This document shows positions 1 through 6,497 of a stretch of DNA of 7,489 bases, one piece after another. Each line of letters begins with the position of its first letter. The first letter of the stretch is position 1. The notes under the pieces were generated by a model. It made no database searches. It saw nothing but the letters and a program-made list of their open reading frames with translations, and was not told where the DNA came from. The position numbers and the translations under genes were made by a program. Origin of the DNA: Candidatus Moranbacteria bacterium CG_4_9_14_3_um_filter_42_9 (GTDB taxonomy: Bacteria; Patescibacteriota; Minisyncoccia; Moranbacterales; UBA2206); the NCBI GenBank assembly GCA_002790635.1, contig PFVN01000099.1:1-7489 (forward strand), written 5' to 3'.

Positions 1-1
1 A

Positions 2-949
2 ATCGCTTTTGAAAAAGAAGAACTGGAAATAGTTGCCATCAATGACTTGACTGACATAAAAACGGCTGCTCATCTTTTAAAATATGATTCTTCCTATGGG
101 TGCTACGATAAGGAAGTGACCATTGATTCAGAAAAGTCGGAACTAGTGATTGATGGGACGCGGATCAAATATTTAAGCGAACCCGATCCGGTGAAATTGC
201 CCTGGAGAGAGCTAGGTGTGGATATAGTCCTTGAGTGCACGGGAGTCTTTGAAGACAAGGAATCGGCCGGAAAACATCTGGAAGCCGGAGCCAAAAGAGT
301 AATTTTGTCAGCACCGCCCAAGGGAGATATCCCGGTCTATCTTTTAGGAGTCAACGAGCATGAATACGATCCGGCGCGGGATCAGATAATTTCCAACGGT
401 TCATGCACGACCAACTGTCTGGCGCCGATGGTCAAGGTTCTGGACGAAAACTTTGAGGTAGAAAGAGGATTTATGACCACTACCCATTCCTATACCAATG
501 ATCAGCGCCTGCAAGACCTTCCACATCGGGATCTGCGTCGAGCGCGCGCCGCGGCATTGAATATTATCCCAACGACTACTGGAGCGGCTAAAACCATCGG
601 AAAAGTTTTGAAAAATCTGGACGGAAAACTGGATGGAATATCGCTGCGCGTGCCGACGCCCGTTGTTTCCATTGTAGATTTTATCTGCACAGTTAAAAAA
701 AATCCAACGATTGAAGAAATAAACGGTGCTTTTAAGGAATCAGCGCAAAACGGGCTGCGTGGCATTATGAGCGTGGAAGAACAACCCCTGGTCTCCATGG
801 ACTTTAAGGGCAACACCAACTCTGCAATTGTTGATTTAGCACTTACCATGGTCAGTGAAAACTTGGTAAAGGTTGTCGGTTGGTATGACAACGAGTGGGG
901 ATATTCCAACCGCCTGGTCGAAATGGCGGAATACATCAGTAAAAAATAA
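2..949 (+). CDS. gap: glyceraldehyde-3-phosphate dehydrogenase, type I (5' end missing)
   Basis: Glycolytic enzyme that oxidises and phosphorylates glyceraldehyde 3-phosphate to 1,3-bisphosphoglycerate with NAD+ in the cytoplasm. The frame is open to the window edge and begins with IAFEKEELEIVAINDL, which lies just after the Rossmann GxGxxG motif, so roughly 20 N-terminal residues lie upstream; the in-frame TTG at 47 is internal, not a start. Diagnostic motifs are the catalytic block SNGSCTTNC (nucleophile Cys at 404-406, with Gly where most homologues have Ala), HSYTNDQ, the DLRRARAAALNIIPTTTGAAK region and the C-terminal WYDNEWGYSNR. The INDL segment after the second beta strand fits an NAD-preferring GapA-type enzyme (inference from family knowledge). 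The next gene starts 7 bases after the stop, suggesting co-transcription. Identity is very secure; NAD preference is less so. Confidence 0.97.
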   Translation: MAFEKEELEIVAINDLTDIKTAAHLLKYDSSYGCYDKEVTIDSEKSELVIDGTRIKYLSEPDPVKLPWRELGVDIVLECTGVFEDKESAGKHLEAGAKRVILSAPPKGDIPVYLLGVNEHEYDPARDQIISNGSCTTNCLAPMVKVLDENFEVERGFMTTTHSYTNDQRLQDLPHRDLRRARAAALNIIPTTTGAAKTIGKVLKNLDGKLDGISLRVPTPVVSIVDFICTVKKNPTIEEINGAFKESAQNGLRGIMSVEEQPLVSMDFKGNTNSAIVDLALTMVSENLVKVVGWYDNEWGYSNRLVEMAEYISKK

Positions 950-956
950 GTAAACT

Positions 957-2528
957 ATGTTCAAAATAATAATAAAAAATGGAACAATAATCGACGGAAC
1001 TGGAAAGCCGATGTATAAAGCGGACATTGGCATTAAAGAGGACAGAATTGCGGCCATCGGAGAGCTTCACAACGAAAAGAGCGAAATTGAAATTAATGCC
1101 GAGAATCTTCTGATTTGTCCCGGCATAATCGATGTAAATAATCACAGCGATACGTATTGGCAACTATTTACCAATGCGAATTTAGAAAGTCTTGTTTATC
1201 AGGGAGTTACTACAATCGTCGGAGGAAATTGCGGCTCGTCACTGGCGCCACTGGCAGATCCAGAGGCTATTGAATCTATTCAAAAATGGGTCAATATAAA
1301 ACGGGTTAATTTAAACTGGTTGAGCATTGAGGAGCTTTTTGAAGCCATTGAGCAAATAGGCTTGTCGGTGAATTTTGCGACGCTTATCGGTCATGGAACG
1401 CTGCGTCGCGGAATAATAAAAAATGAAATGCGAAATTTGACCCCCAAGGAACTTGGATATGTGGATAAAATGTTAGATAGTTCTTTACGGGATGGGGGCA
1501 TCGGGATGTCAACCGGTCTGGTGTATACTCATGCGCGACTGGCCTCTACGGAAGAATTGGTAGCTCTGGCCAAAACCGTCAGAAAATTCAACGGCATTTA
1601 CACGACCCATATCAGAAATGAAAGGGAACAATTTTTGGAAGCGGTTGAAGAGGCGCTGAAAATCGCGGAAGAATCTGGCGTAAAACTTCACATATCGCAT
1701 CTCAAGGTAATGGAAGAAGCAAATTGGAGCTTATTTGAGTCCGCACTAGCCGCGATTGAAAAGGCCTATGAGCGGGGCGTCGATGTAACTTTTGATGTTT
1801 TTCCTTATACCAATACCGGAACTGTTCTGTATACTCTTCTACCGGAATGGGTATCATCTGGCGGCAAAAAAATGATGATTAACCGGCTAAAAGATCCTTC
1901 CATTAGGGTTAAGGTTATTTCCGAAATGAAAGAATCTGGTTTTGATTATTCCAAGGTTGAAATTGCCATTTCTTCTCTTAACAAGATATTGAGCCGGAGA
2001 AAAATTTTAGATATAGCCAAATCACAGGAAAAATCAGTGGAGGACACCGTAATTGATGTATTGATTGCCTCTGAAGGCCGAGTTATAACTTCCATCGAAA
2101 GCTTAAGTGAAGAAAATGTTGAAAAAGCGGTGGCTCATCCATTATCCATTATTTCCACCAATGGAGCGGGTTACAGCATTGAGCATTCAAAAACCGGAGA
2201 AGTCATCCATCCCAGAAGCTTTGGAACTTTTCCGCGGATTATATCCCAATATGTTCTCGGCAAAAGAATTATCAGCTGGGAAGCAGCTATCCGAAAAATG
2301 ACCGGTATTCCCGCCCAAAAGTTCGGAATCAAAAAAAGGGGAGAGATAAAAGAAAAGAATTTTGCTGATATCGTGATTATCAATCGGGATAAATTAACGG
2401 ATTTAGCTACGACGGAAAATCCATATCAATATAGCCGGGGGATTGAATTTGTTTTAGTGAATGGCGAGGTTATTTTAAATGAGGGCGTTTTCAGCGGCGG
2501 AAAGAGTGGGAGAATATTAATCCGATAG
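957..2528 (+). CDS. N-acyl-D-amino-acid deacylase-like amidohydrolase with altered metal site
   Basis: A 523-residue member of the D-aminoacylase branch of the amidohydrolase superfamily; characterised members remove the acyl group from N-acyl-D-amino acids using zinc. Family marks are the N-terminal beta-sandwich start (IIIKNGTIIDGTG), PGIIDV at 55-60, QGVTTIVGGNCG with Cys92, GHGTLRRG (145-152), GIGMSTGLVY (181-190), THIRNE with His218, HISH with His248, HPRSFGTFPR (418-427) and the closing DIVIINRDK segment. Cys92, His218 and His248 match the tight zinc site. The usual HxH reads N61-N-H63, and the usual SDG aspartate reads T401-N402-G403, so two ligands of the second metal site are Asn. 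ATG 957 follows the gap stop by 7 bases with no clear ribosome site. The substrate is not predictable; it may be a mono-zinc enzyme, have a new activity, or be a non-catalytic relative. Family call secure, activity uncertain. Confidence 0.85.
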   Translation: MFKIIIKNGTIIDGTGKPMYKADIGIKEDRIAAIGELHNEKSEIEINAENLLICPGIIDVNNHSDTYWQLFTNANLESLVYQGVTTIVGGNCGSSLAPLADPEAIESIQKWVNIKRVNLNWLSIEELFEAIEQIGLSVNFATLIGHGTLRRGIIKNEMRNLTPKELGYVDKMLDSSLRDGGIGMSTGLVYTHARLASTEELVALAKTVRKFNGIYTTHIRNEREQFLEAVEEALKIAEESGVKLHISHLKVMEEANWSLFESALAAIEKAYERGVDVTFDVFPYTNTGTVLYTLLPEWVSSGGKKMMINRLKDPSIRVKVISEMKESGFDYSKVEIAISSLNKILSRRKILDIAKSQEKSVEDTVIDVLIASEGRVITSIESLSEENVEKAVAHPLSIISTNGAGYSIEHSKTGEVIHPRSFGTFPRIISQYVLGKRIISWEAAIRKMTGIPAQKFGIKKRGEIKEKNFADIVIINRDKLTDLATTENPYQYSRGIEFVLVNGEVILNEGVFSGGKSGRILIR

Positions 2529-2529
2529 G

Positions 2530-2645
2530 GTTTCAACCCGTTAGAATTTTTTCAACTACAGACTTATGTTGATAGTGAAATACGCTAATCATAATTATGT
2601 TTGGATTTTCTATATAACGATTAAAAAATTCTAACGGGTTGAAAC
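2530..2645. repeat. 116-bp inverted-repeat element with perfect 23-bp arms
   Basis: The left arm (2530-2552, beginning GTTTCAACCCGTTAGAA) and right arm (2623-2645, ending TTCTAACGGGTTGAAAC) are exact reverse complements over 23 bases, enclosing 70 bases of AT-rich DNA. In RNA the stem could extend by a G-U pair (2529/2646) and a G-C pair (2528/2647). The element begins two bases after the amidohydrolase stop and its right arm holds the TTG start of murD. No transposase is present and no target duplication is evident. The shape fits a MITE-like or REP-like dispersed repeat, or a long regulatory hairpin. The repeat itself is directly visible; its nature is inference. Confidence 0.9.
2569..2597 (+). 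promoter_or_regulatory. possible promoter inside the inverted-repeat loop, upstream of murD
   Basis: TTGATA (2569-2574) and TAATTA (2592-2597) are separated by 17 bases and lie in the loop between the repeat arms, about 40 bases upstream of the murD start. A transcript starting there would lack the left arm and so could not form the long stem. The region is AT-rich and such matches arise by chance, so this is only a candidate. Confidence 0.25.
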
Positions 2646-4039
2646 TCGAAGAGCTAAAAGGCAAAAAAGTTACGATTATGGGGCTGGGACTTCACGGTGG
2701 CGGCATTGGAACTGTCCGCTTTTTTCATGGGGCTGGAGCCAGAATAACTGTAACGGATATAAAGCCAAAAGAGGATCTGCAACCCTCTTTAGAAAAAATA
2801 AAAGATCTAAAAAATATCACTTATATTTTGGGCCAGCATCGCCCGGAAGATTTTACCAATACTGATATGGTGATAAAAACTCCGGCGGCCCCCTGGAGCA
2901 ATAAGTATATAAAATTAGCCCTGGAAAAAAATATTCCGGTTGAAATAGATTCCAGTCTTTTTTTCAAGTTTTGCAGAAATTCGATCGTTGGCGTTACAGG
3001 TACGAAGGGAAAAACTACCGTTTCCGTTTTGATTTATGAAATCTTAAAAAATGCCGGAAAGAATCCGATAAAAACAGGAATTGGGCAGATATCAGTTTTG
3101 GACAAATTGAAAGAAATAAAAGCCGATGAAGTGGTTATTTTTGAACTTTCCAGCTGGAGACTGTCCGCACTCGGAAGATATAAATTGAGCCCCCGGGTCG
3201 CAGTTTTGACCAATATCTACCCGGATCATTTGAATTATTATAAAAACACAGAGGCCTATATTAATGACAAGAAACATATCTATTTAAATCAAACAGCTCA
3301 GGATTATTGCGTTATTAATTGGGATGATGAAATTTTGAATAAGTTAGAACCCGAAATAAAATCACAAATAATAAAATATTCCAAAAATAGAATTTCGCGC
3401 GGCCGATCAGTTTTTGTCGATCAAGGAGTTATTTATTTGAACAATGGGATAGATGAAAAAAAAGTTTTAGAGATAAAGGAAATAAAGATCAGAGGCGGGC
3501 ATAATTTGGGAAACATTCTGGCCGCGATCGGAGCGGGCTATGCGATGGGCGCTGGCCTGGAAGATATTCGCAGAGCCATCCTGGCATTTAAGGGTCTCCC
3601 GCATCGTCTCGAGTTCGTAAGTGAATTTGGGGGAGTGAAATATTACAATGATACAGCAGCCACAATGCCTGAAAGCGCGGTTTTCGGCATTAATTCTTTT
3701 GAGGAGCCAATCATTCTAATTTGTGGAGGAGCAGATAAAAATCTGGATATAGCGCCTTTGGCGCGCGCCATTCACGAAAAAGTCAAGGGTGTGGTGTTTT
3801 TCAAGGGTGTGGCGACTGATAAAATTATTGTCGAGACAAAGAAAATTGATCCGGATAGTGAAAATTACAAAAAATTCACGGTAGTTGAAACGATGGAGAA
3901 GGCTGTTGAGCTGGCTAAAGTTGCCGCAGAAGCGGGCGATGTGGTTCTGCTATCGCCTGGTGCGGCCAGCTTCGGTCTTTTTACCAATGAGTTTGATAGG
4001 GGAAATAAATTTAAGGAGGCGGTGAAAAACCTATCCTGA
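2639..4039 (+). CDS. murD: UDP-N-acetylmuramoylalanine--D-glutamate ligase
   Basis: Cytoplasmic Mur ligase that adds D-glutamate to UDP-MurNAc-L-Ala using ATP in peptidoglycan synthesis. The 466 residues show the N-terminal Rossmann-like start (VTIMGLGLHGGG, 11-22), the ATP loop GVTGTKGKTT (118-127), ELSSWRL (169-175), TNIYPDHL (191-198), the probable carbamylated lysine K211, HNLGNILAA (288-296), GLPHRLE (319-325), CGGADKNLD and the C-terminal LLSPGAASFGLF. The segment equivalent to E. coli DSKATN reads DTAATM (338-343), so the position of E. coli Lys319 is Ala340 while Thr342 is kept. An in-frame TAA at 2615-2617 limits the start; TTG 2639 is the only standard start codon before the conserved fold and gives the usual short N-terminus. 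It lies inside a repeat arm with only a weak GGG upstream. It is away from a dcw cluster in this window. Confidence 0.93.
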   Translation: MKLEELKGKKVTIMGLGLHGGGIGTVRFFHGAGARITVTDIKPKEDLQPSLEKIKDLKNITYILGQHRPEDFTNTDMVIKTPAAPWSNKYIKLALEKNIPVEIDSSLFFKFCRNSIVGVTGTKGKTTVSVLIYEILKNAGKNPIKTGIGQISVLDKLKEIKADEVVIFELSSWRLSALGRYKLSPRVAVLTNIYPDHLNYYKNTEAYINDKKHIYLNQTAQDYCVINWDDEILNKLEPEIKSQIIKYSKNRISRGRSVFVDQGVIYLNNGIDEKKVLEIKEIKIRGGHNLGNILAAIGAGYAMGAGLEDIRRAILAFKGLPHRLEFVSEFGGVKYYNDTAATMPESAVFGINSFEEPIILICGGADKNLDIAPLARAIHEKVKGVVFFKGVATDKIIVETKKIDPDSENYKKFTVVETMEKAVELAKVAAEAGDVVLLSPGAASFGLFTNEFDRGNKFKEAVKNLS

Positions 4040-4110
4040 ATGAATAATGAACAATTTCGCTGTTTATGTATATATTCAAGCTTTGTACCTTAACAATCAA
4101 ATAACTAAGA

Positions 4111-4120
4111 AAGGAGGTGA
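4111..4120 (+). promoter_or_regulatory. orphan perfect Shine-Dalgarno sequence
   Basis: AAGGAGGTGA is an exact complement of the usual 3' end of bacterial 16S rRNA, stronger than any other ribosome site in the window, yet no ATG or TTG follows at normal distance. The GTG at 4117 overlaps the site itself and would give only 13 codons, ending at 4158. It sits 79 bases before the start of the CHAP-protein gene. It could be a relic of a lost small gene, a ribosome standby site, or chance. Confidence 0.35.
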
Positions 4121-4198
4121 AAAACTTAGTAGCACGAGGTAGTTTTGGAAGCAGTTAATATCAGACCTGTTTTAAACTGAAACACAAAAGGAGAAGAA

Positions 4199-5242
4199 AT
4201 GAAAAGGTTATTAGTTGTAATTATGTTTCTCGGGCTCTTCAGTTTCGCCACAAATGCTTTTGCATATAACGGACCACCAATTATTCAGTCTTTGCCATAC
4301 ATAATTAACGGACATACTTACACCGAGGTGATTGGTACTTGTCAGGCCAATGGAACATGCACTGTTACTTATTTCGAAAATCTGTCCCCGGAAGCCCTAG
4401 TCTATTTTTACGGACTTTACGGCACTTTGTGGGTCACGCAGAATAGTGGCAATTACAACTATCTTTCGCGGTATTGTAACCCGGGTGATTCAGCGAGTTG
4501 CTCCGACAATCCAGGAACTGATGACTACATGACATTCGCCGGCGCTTATCCCTGGGACAACAACCACATTCAAACAACCAGGGATATCTGGAATGTGCCG
4601 CATACCTCAATCTATTTTTCTGCGAATTTGCAACCGGCTGTTCAGCTTACCGTTGCTCTTGATCCTCAAGCGGGCGGAACGGTGACGAGCGACCCGGCGT
4701 CAAATTTTTCCTGTTCTAATGGCACCTGTACTGGTTATTTTTCCGGGGATGTGGACCTCACGGCGACACCGTCGGCTGACTGGGCTTTCGCCTACTGGGA
4801 TAACGGAACCACATGCATTACCACTAATCCATTGACGGTAACCATGGACAGCACAAAGACATTGACGGCGAAGTTCTTCAGAACATTCCGAAATGCGGCG
4901 GGAAATTTCTATCAAACATCAGGCACTGGTGGATGGTGTACCGATTACGTAAACAATGAAACAGGCATTAACTTTTCTGGCCATGCATACCAATGGTGGC
5001 AGGAGGCAATTGATAATGGCTACGCGACTGGCTCTGAACCGGCAGTCTCCGCCATAGTCGTACTTAATAATAGCTCTCTGGAATACGGTCATGTCGGAAT
5101 AGTTACTGATTTTGACGAAACTTATGTATGGATTCAAGACTCAAACTGGTCTGACCCATATGACTTTCAGATCCGAAATCATTGGGTGTATCGTAGTCGT
5201 TCTGATATTTCAGGCTACATCTATTGCACACCTCAGAACTAA
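4199..5242 (+). CDS. secreted CHAP-domain protein with InlB-like repeat domain
   Basis: A 347-residue exported protein, probably a cysteine amidase or endopeptidase acting on peptidoglycan (inference from the CHAP family). Residues 1-22 form a Sec signal peptide: KR, a hydrophobic core, then AFA before Tyr23. Residues 23-147 are unrecognised, with Cys48, 54, 93 and 101 available for disulfides. Residues 148-226 resemble the divergent InlB B-repeat/Bacterial repeat domain, with C172/C177 and the ADWAFAYWDNGTTC and KTLTAKF marks. The C-terminal CHAP domain (about 236-345) has GGWCTDYV with catalytic Cys247, AYQWW, GHVGIV with His298, and IQDSNW, where Asp314 or Asn316 would be the third polar residue. 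AGGAG (4189-4193) lies 5 bases before ATG 4199, the clearest ribosome site of any gene here. A strong terminator follows. The gene looks more GC-rich than its 3' neighbour, consistent with transfer. Confidence 0.85.
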   Translation: MKRLLVVIMFLGLFSFATNAFAYNGPPIIQSLPYIINGHTYTEVIGTCQANGTCTVTYFENLSPEALVYFYGLYGTLWVTQNSGNYNYLSRYCNPGDSASCSDNPGTDDYMTFAGAYPWDNNHIQTTRDIWNVPHTSIYFSANLQPAVQLTVALDPQAGGTVTSDPASNFSCSNGTCTGYFSGDVDLTATPSADWAFAYWDNGTTCITTNPLTVTMDSTKTLTAKFFRTFRNAAGNFYQTSGTGGWCTDYVNNETGINFSGHAYQWWQEAIDNGYATGSEPAVSAIVVLNNSSLEYGHVGIVTDFDETYVWIQDSNWSDPYDFQIRNHWVYRSRSDISGYIYCTPQN

Positions 5243-5265
5243 TCGGTTATTACACCGATAATGCT

Positions 5266-5298
5266 AGAGGGCTGAATCAAATGATTCAGCCCTCTTTT
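5266..5298 (+). terminator. Rho-independent terminator after the CHAP-protein gene
   Basis: AGAGGGCTGAATCA (5266-5279) pairs perfectly with TGATTCAGCCCTCT (5282-5295), and TTTT closes the + strand side at 5295-5298. It begins 23 bases after the CHAP gene stop. On the minus strand it lies past the end of the convergent gene and may also stop that transcript, but there is no T run on that side, so + is the main direction. Confidence 0.92.
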
Positions 5299-5318
5299 CA
5301 TATAGATATTAAGAAGAA

Positions 5319-6338
5319 TTATTGCTGAAAAAATTTAAAACGTGAAAGTATCTCAATAACTTTATCTGTTTTTTGTTGGTTTATTATATTCGATTGGAAA
5401 GTTCCGTTAAGAATAACCCTATCTCCAACAATAAAGAACTGGCGTTCTAATGGCATGTTATTTTTTTTCGATGGGTTAAAAAATACATAGCCACCATAAA
5501 TGTTTATCTTTTTAAAAATTGGATTCGAAAGTTTTATTTTTCTATTGTTATTAATAAATTCAATATTTTGTTCTATTGAATTTTGGCTGTTATTAATATA
5601 ATTGTTATCGAATCCTATGGAGCCGATTGGACCATGAATGCCACCGATATTGACATTCTGATTGTCTAACGTTGGAATGCGAAAGTTCAGGTACCAGTCA
5701 TTTGGATATTCAGTTTGTAATCCCAATTTATTATCCTTATAAACTCGCCAGGCATTTTCATCGAAACTAAGTAATGCAGGAAAAACTTTGAATGTTTTCA
5801 GGGCATTCTCGGACTCTGAGTAAATATTAGACTCAAATGCCAGAGGAACGTTTGGATATTCCGTTCCTCCCTTGAGGTAGTAGAAAGAATACGTGTTATT
5901 TTCTGCAATTGGCTCGCTGTTAATTAAAGTACATTTATAATAAGGTTTATTTTGAGATGAATCTTGCTCACAATCCTTTTTTATTTCATCAATTTTTATT
6001 TTTGGATAAGCTAAAATATTAAAAGTATCTGCCCATGTATGTCCAGTATATCTTGTTGTATAGATCTGGTTTGTTACTGGCAATAAGAAAGAAATTTTTC
6101 CAATTGTGTTCGGCGAGACTTGAATGATATATTTATCCGTAGAATTTGGTAAATCCAGCGAAAATCCATAGTCGTTATTTGAATAATGATTATTCGTATT
6201 TAAAATTTTCGGAATATTGGTCCCATCATTCACACCGGCGTTTTTATTATTTTCATACTTCCACACCAACGCCCCTACCGTAATCGCGAATATGATAATA
6301 ATCGCCGTGCCTAATTTAGTGTCGATTTTTTGATTCAT
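5319..6338 (-). CDS. membrane-anchored hypothetical protein, AT-rich and Asn-rich
   Basis: A 339-residue protein of unknown function. Residues about 9-27 are a single N-terminal hydrophobic helix (TAIIIIFAITVGALVW) after a short basic start, followed by an Asn-rich linker (28-55) and a long hydrophilic region, so it is probably a signal-anchored protein facing outward. Two short similar segments, YGFSLDLP (57-64) and LGLQTEYPNDW (205-215), each open a beta-rich stretch. The second half, ending in DKVIEILSRFKF, recalls PsbP-like domains seen in exported proteins of AT-rich bacteria, but this is a weak resemblance. Cys123 and Cys136 could form a disulfide. No catalytic motif is visible. The ATG at 6338 lacks a Shine-Dalgarno site; a TATAAT lies 28-33 bases upstream. 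It converges on the CHAP-protein gene and its base use is clearly more AT-rich. It is a real gene by length and membrane start; its function is unknown. Confidence 0.75.
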   Translation of the reverse strand: MNQKIDTKLGTAIIIIFAITVGALVWKYENNKNAGVNDGTNIPKILNTNNHYSNNDYGFSLDLPNSTDKYIIQVSPNTIGKISFLLPVTNQIYTTRYTGHTWADTFNILAYPKIKIDEIKKDCEQDSSQNKPYYKCTLINSEPIAENNTYSFYYLKGGTEYPNVPLAFESNIYSESENALKTFKVFPALLSFDENAWRVYKDNKLGLQTEYPNDWYLNFRIPTLDNQNVNIGGIHGPIGSIGFDNNYINNSQNSIEQNIEFINNNRKIKLSNPIFKKINIYGGYVFFNPSKKNNMPLERQFFIVGDRVILNGTFQSNIINQQKTDKVIEILSRFKFFQQ

Positions 6339-6365
6339 TTTTTTGTTTCATTCGTTTACATTTTC

Positions 6366-6371
6366 ATTATA
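6366..6371 (-). promoter_or_regulatory. -10 box for the membrane-anchored protein gene
   Basis: On the minus strand a perfect TATAAT lies about 28 bases upstream of ATG 6338, giving a predicted 5' leader of about 20 bases. No good -35 hexamer is found 16-18 bases further upstream. The region is AT-rich, so the match could be chance. Confidence 0.4.
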
Positions 6372-6381
6372 TAACCAAACC

Positions 6382-6407
6382 AAAAAAACGCCTATAGAAG
6401 TTTTTTT
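6382..6407 (-). terminator. possible terminator of the tRNA unit
   Basis: AAAAAAAC (6382-6389) and GTTTTTTT (6400-6407) form an 8-bp stem with a 10-base loop, only three bases past the CCA end of tRNA-Ile on the minus strand. It is symmetrical and could work in either direction. The stem is almost all A-T and therefore weak, so this is a tentative call. Confidence 0.4.
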
Positions 6408-6409
6408 AA

Positions 6410-6486
6410 TGGTGGGCGTATCAAGATTCGAACTTGAGACCTCGTCATTATCAGTGACGCGCTCTAACCAACTGAGCTATACGCCC
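6410..6486 (-). tRNA. tRNA-Ile(GAU), CCA encoded
   Basis: Read on the minus strand this is a complete 77-base cloverleaf. The acceptor GGGCGTA pairs with TACGCCC, the D arm reads GCTCAGTTGGTTAGAGC, the anticodon stem CGTCA/TGACG encloses loop CTGATAA with anticodon GAT, and the T arm holds GTTCGAATC. The discriminator A (6413) is followed by an encoded CCA (6412-6410). It charges isoleucine and reads AUC and AUU codons. It follows tRNA-Ala on the same strand after an 11-base spacer, so the two are probably cut from one precursor. Confidence 0.96.
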
Positions 6487-6497
6487 TTATTTTCCAG

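Noticed and set aside
47..49. TTG as the start of gap
   Set aside because: The frame is open upstream to the window edge with typical GAPDH sequence (AFEKEELEIVAIND), so the true start is outside the window.
502..936. 144-codon minus-strand open frame
   Set aside because: It is a shadow of gap, low in recognisable features and rich in Ser/Arg runs typical of antisense frames.
2530..2645. CRISPR-like or terminator reading of the repeat arms
   Set aside because: Only two inverted arms exist with no direct repeat array, and the 70-base loop and lack of a following T run do not fit an intrinsic terminator.
3783..3812. Twelve-base direct repeat TCAAGGGTGTGG within murD
   Set aside because: It encodes the repeated KGV segments around residues 383-391 of a conserved region and is most likely chance codon similarity.
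4117..4158. 13-codon reading frame starting at GTG within the orphan ribosome site
   Set aside because: Its start overlaps the Shine-Dalgarno sequence, which leaves no spacing for initiation; kept only as a regulatory oddity.
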